In this document: positions 41,983 to 44,322 of the stretch, piece by piece
How positions within the stretch are numbered: the stretch's first letter is position 1
Layout: each line of letters begins with the position of its first letter
Notes under the pieces: generated by a model
Database searches by the model: none
The model's input: only the letters and a program-made list of their open reading frames with translations
Told to the model about the DNA's origin: nothing
Position numbers and translations under genes: made by a program
DNA from: Moorena sp. SIO3H5
Lineage (GTDB): Bacteria > Cyanobacteriota > Cyanobacteriia > Cyanobacteriales > Coleofasciculaceae
Assembly (NCBI RefSeq): GCF_010692395.1
Contig: NZ_JAAHHS010000002.1
Span: forward strand, 1-44,322
Reading direction: 5' to 3'
DNA length: 44,322 nucleotides

Positions 41983-43329
41983 TTATGCTAATCTAGGACT
42001 AACCGTTGCCCAAAGATCACATAGACAAGCCCAGCTTCTAGGCGGTCGTCCAGAGTTTTTACTGGAACGACCCTCACCGTCATTTCTGCGAGTGAGCTTA
42101 AACACACCTCTAGCACCAATATTGTAAGCACCATTAAGATCTGCATTAAAGCGCTTACCTGAGGAGAAGGTAGCTAGGGAGTATTTTTTTGAATTTCTCT
42201 TAACCGTACCAGAACCATCATAAGCAAGTTTTGAAGTGTAAGCTGCTACAACTTCTACGACTTTGCCGCCTAGTTCCGCCCATTTCATTTCCGTGAAATC
42301 GCGAATTTTGGCCTTGAGCCATCCGTGGAATCTTTGCCGCAGGTTAGACCGTTTCTTACCACCTTTTGGTTTCCAACCCTTGAGATTCTCAAATACGATA
42401 GCCTCAGAATTAAACTCCTTAGCAATATCCACAATTCGCTTAGAAACAATATGGCCGATTTGATGATTGATTCTTCGGCATTTGTCATAGGTCTTAGAAC
42501 AGAATCCTTTGTGAAGTTTTCCGCCCTTACCCATGGTTTTTGATGCCCGCATAGATACGGATTTTAGTCGTTTGTCCCTACGGTCTATGTCTTTCCCCGG
42601 ATGAATAAATTCGCGGTGGATTACAGTGCCGCTATGAGTGACAACCGCTATTGTCGCTGTTGTATTTATACCCAAGTCTACTGCCGTAACATTGGCCTCT
42701 GGTTTTCTCTTTTCTGGCTTACAAGTAAATGGAACAGATAAATGACAGTACCTTTCATTGAAAATCAAAGAAGGCGACATCATCTTATTACTGGCACAGG
42801 CGTGTCTCTCCCTTAACTCAGTAATTTGAACAGTAGTCCAAATCCAATCTTTACCATTAAAAGCTTTGATTTCGACTTGGTTAAAACCATGCAGCTTATA
42901 GCATTGACCTTTGTACAGAGCTGGGTAGCAACCAGTATCAGCATTTAGTCTTGGTGGCTTAGTGTCTCGCCGTTTTCGTGTACCCGACTGCCATTCCCTG
43001 TAACGGGTCACATAACTACTCACTTGACCAGCAGCGAAGGCTATTGCAGCACGACGGTAGTAGCTAGGAAACTTGTAAAAAGCCTGATTAAATTGGGGAT
43101 ATTTTACATCAGGTCGTTTTGCGGTCTGATGCATTAAACGCTCAACAGCAGGAGTTAATTGATCAGCTGTCAAACATCCCAATTCAGACCAGTGAGTATA
43201 AATAATGCCAACTAAGTACCGACAAGCCTGGCGATATACTTTAATCGTCTCCCCAAACAATATTTTTTGATCGGTAGTCGGATTAAGTCGCCATTTATCG
43301 GTTCTTATAACTTTATTTGGCGTTTTCAC
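41983..43329 (-). CDS. TnpB-like protein lacking zinc-finger cysteines
   Basis: A 448-residue IS605 OrfB/TnpB-related protein. RuvC acidic residues are at D218 (VDLGINTTA), E314 (VFENLKGWKP) and D397 (FNADLNGAYNIGA). Between E314 and D397, where TnpB has two CxxC pairs, the sequence reads YTSKLAYDGSGTVKR (364-378), so the first pair is replaced by Ala369 and Gly372 and no second pair exists. I recall a cyanobacterial family with this YTSKLAYDGSG motif, so the loss is likely family-wide. No TnpA is adjacent. A hairpin lies directly downstream and another, with a similar stem, about 350 bp upstream (43679-43728), possibly the element ends. A nuclease, or a repurposed RNA-guided regulator, is possible; activity cannot be judged from sequence. 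Confidence 0.88.
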   Translation of the reverse strand: MKTPNKVIRTDKWRLNPTTDQKILFGETIKVYRQACRYLVGIIYTHWSELGCLTADQLTPAVERLMHQTAKRPDVKYPQFNQAFYKFPSYYRRAAIAFAAGQVSSYVTRYREWQSGTRKRRDTKPPRLNADTGCYPALYKGQCYKLHGFNQVEIKAFNGKDWIWTTVQITELRERHACASNKMMSPSLIFNERYCHLSVPFTCKPEKRKPEANVTAVDLGINTTATIAVVTHSGTVIHREFIHPGKDIDRRDKRLKSVSMRASKTMGKGGKLHKGFCSKTYDKCRRINHQIGHIVSKRIVDIAKEFNSEAIVFENLKGWKPKGGKKRSNLRQRFHGWLKAKIRDFTEMKWAELGGKVVEVVAAYTSKLAYDGSGTVKRNSKKYSLATFSSGKRFNADLNGAYNIGARGVFKLTRRNDGEGRSSKNSGRPPRSWACLCDLWATVSPRLA

Positions 43330-44087
43330 TGGTCTAAAAAAATCGTTTACAGTTAATATTTTAGCCTACATAAGATAAGACTGCAATCGAATAATTATGG
43401 CTCTTCCGTACTTGTTATGCTAAATCAACACTTTGGCAAAGGGAGCAGGGAGCAGGGAGCAGGGATGCAGCGCGGTCTTGGGGGTTTCCCCCATGAGCTA
43501 CTGCATCAATACGGGAGCAGGGGAAAGAAGCAGTATTCAGAAAATTTTATTAGTCAAATAGCCTCATAACCCTTACACAGTAAGCTTTATGAGTTTTGTT
43601 AACTGGAAATTTAGCATACCAGGTACTCAAGAACCATAATTATTGTTCCAGGTGGATATTGGTAACAGCGTGGACTAACCCCCACCTGGCAAGCCGTTCG
43701 CGTAGCGTGGCCTACGGCCAGGTGGGGGAATGCGTCTCACGGTTTGTTCAATTTCCTTTTTCAGCAGTTCCTGTAATTTCAGAATCAATTCTTTTTGGTA
43801 GCTGACTGAATGGGTAAAATCTGTGGATTCCATCATTGGACTTAACTTAATTGCCTTACCTTATACCTGTTCGCGTAGGGTGCGCTTAGCGCATTAGCTG
43901 ACCATTGAATTCGAGTTTACCGAACTCAATTGTGTTTAGTTTACCGTAATTTAGCTCAAAGTTAACTATAGCAGTTTCTTACTATTACCGATTCCCGATT
44001 CCCGATTCCCGATTCCCATAAAGCCTGTTCCCTATTCAAAACTTATTCATAACGGCAATCCCTATAAAGTTAGTGACAAAAACCGAA
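43330..44087. repeat. Repeat-rich gap upstream of hsp20
   Basis: Contains GGGAGCA STRRs (about 43440-43463), the palindromic repeat 43464-43509 that is also inside the TpsA gene, a nested hairpin (43679-43728), a TTCGCGTAGGGTGCGCTTAG variant (43870-43889) and a CGATTCC array (43989-44017). A small plus-strand frame here crosses the hairpin and is not credible. Confidence 0.7.
43679..43728. repeat. 12-bp hairpin with a palindromic repeat nested in its loop
   Basis: CCCCCACCTGGC (43679-43690) and GCCAGGTGGGGG (43717-43728) pair perfectly. The 26-nt loop contains GTTCGCGTAGCGTGGCC (43696-43712), a repeat common elsewhere. The stem core CCACCTGG/CCAGGTGG is shared with the hairpin at 41956-41978. 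Confidence 0.85.
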
Positions 44088-44173
44088 TTGTCACTGCTAG
44101 TTTGAAGTCCTACCATAATAATCAAAGGCCAGAAAACAAGGCTGAATCTATTAAGCAATTACAACTTGGAGGA
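44088..44173 (+). promoter_or_regulatory. Candidate promoter and ribosome site of hsp20
   Basis: TTGTCA (44088-44093) and TACCAT (44111-44116), 17 bp apart, fit a weak sigma70-type promoter. GGAGGA (44168-44173), six bases before the ATG, is a strong ribosome site. No CIRCE inverted repeat is seen. Confidence 0.35.
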
Positions 44174-44179
44174 AGAGCT

Positions 44180-44322
44180 ATGACTCTAGTTCGTTGGAAC
44201 CCCTGGAAAGACATCAACACCCTACAACGGGAACTTGACCAGCTATTTGACCATAGTTTTGTGCCCACTACTTTGCGAGAATTTGGTCATTTCGGAAGAC
44301 GCTACAGTTTAAATAAGTGCGT
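44180..44322 (+). CDS. Hsp20/alpha-crystallin small heat-shock protein, N-terminal part
   Basis: The first 47 codons of a gene cut by the window end: MTLVRWNPWKDINTLQRELD then QLFDHSF. The RWNPW..(I/L)..LQREL(D/N).LFD pattern is the usual N-terminus of bacterial Hsp20 (HspA) chaperones, which hold unfolded proteins and in cyanobacteria also protect membranes. The alpha-crystallin domain itself lies outside the window, so the assignment rests on the N-terminus and a good ribosome site. Confidence 0.85.
   Translation, partial: MTLVRWNPWKDINTLQRELDQLFDHSFVPTTLREFGHFGRRYSLNKC

Noticed and set aside
43596..43805. 69-residue plus-strand frame
   Set aside because: It runs through a perfect hairpin and a nested repeat and has no recognisable features.

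Overview
The window looks like a chromosomal segment of a large-genome, repeat-rich filamentous cyanobacterium. The HIP1 octamer GCGATCGC occurs at least 17 times. Heptanucleotide tandem repeats (STRRs) fill many gaps. CHASE2 cyclase, DUF928, CHAT, DICT/GAF and PEP-CTERM proteins are typical of cyanobacteria. The many palindromic repeats built on GTTCGCGTAGCGTGGCC recall Moorena (Moorea)-type genomes, but that genus guess rests on memory and not on a search.

Region 1 (1-15,460, all minus strand) is a complete chemosensory cluster. In transcription order it encodes a WspB-like CheW, a WspC-like CheR with TPRs, a chemoreceptor, a type-I periplasmic binding protein overlapping a second chemoreceptor, a third chemoreceptor, a WspD-like CheW, a WspE-like CheA-REC hybrid kinase, a WspF-like CheB and a final response regulator. 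Gene content, gene order and diagnostic motifs match the Wsp surface-sensing system. The last gene keeps a WspR-like receiver, but its output is a class III nucleotide cyclase and not the GGDEF diguanylate cyclase of WspR. The cluster therefore looks like a Wsp pathway rewired from c-di-GMP to cAMP. The CheB receiver has Asn at the phosphorylation site.

Region 2 (15,461-24,611) continues the cyclic-nucleotide theme. A MscS-like channel with a C-terminal cyclic-nucleotide-binding domain (plus strand) faces a membrane CHASE2 adenylate cyclase (minus strand). The catalytic and tail domains of that cyclase are a close, ungapped paralogue of the Wsp-cluster cyclase. Upstream of it lie a DUF928 protein with a 23-residue tandem repeat and a TPR-CHAT protease-like protein.

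Region 3 (24,931-29,169) is a large two-partner-secretion (TpsA/filamentous haemagglutinin type) exoprotein, divergent from the CHAT gene. A small palindromic repeat has inserted in frame into its secretion domain.

Region 4 (29,238-39,000) holds a frameshifted TnpB, a small membrane protein, an LCP (LytR-CpsA-Psr) cell-wall transferase, NanE, a PEP-CTERM haem peroxidase and a hybrid histidine kinase with DICT and cyanobacteriochrome-like GAF domains. The peroxidase and kinase genes overlap tail to tail.

Region 5 (39,000-44,322) is a decayed accessory stretch. It has a duplicated coiled-coil gene (one copy with a nonsense codon), a truncated RelE/ParE-type toxin with its antitoxin, an unknown protein carrying an in-frame palindromic repeat, a TnpB-like protein lacking zinc-finger cysteines, several hairpin repeats, and the start of an Hsp20 gene cut by the window edge.

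Several STRR arrays are framed by an inverted repeat whose two arms covary between copies, which points to a conserved hairpin. I saw no tRNA, rRNA or CRISPR array.
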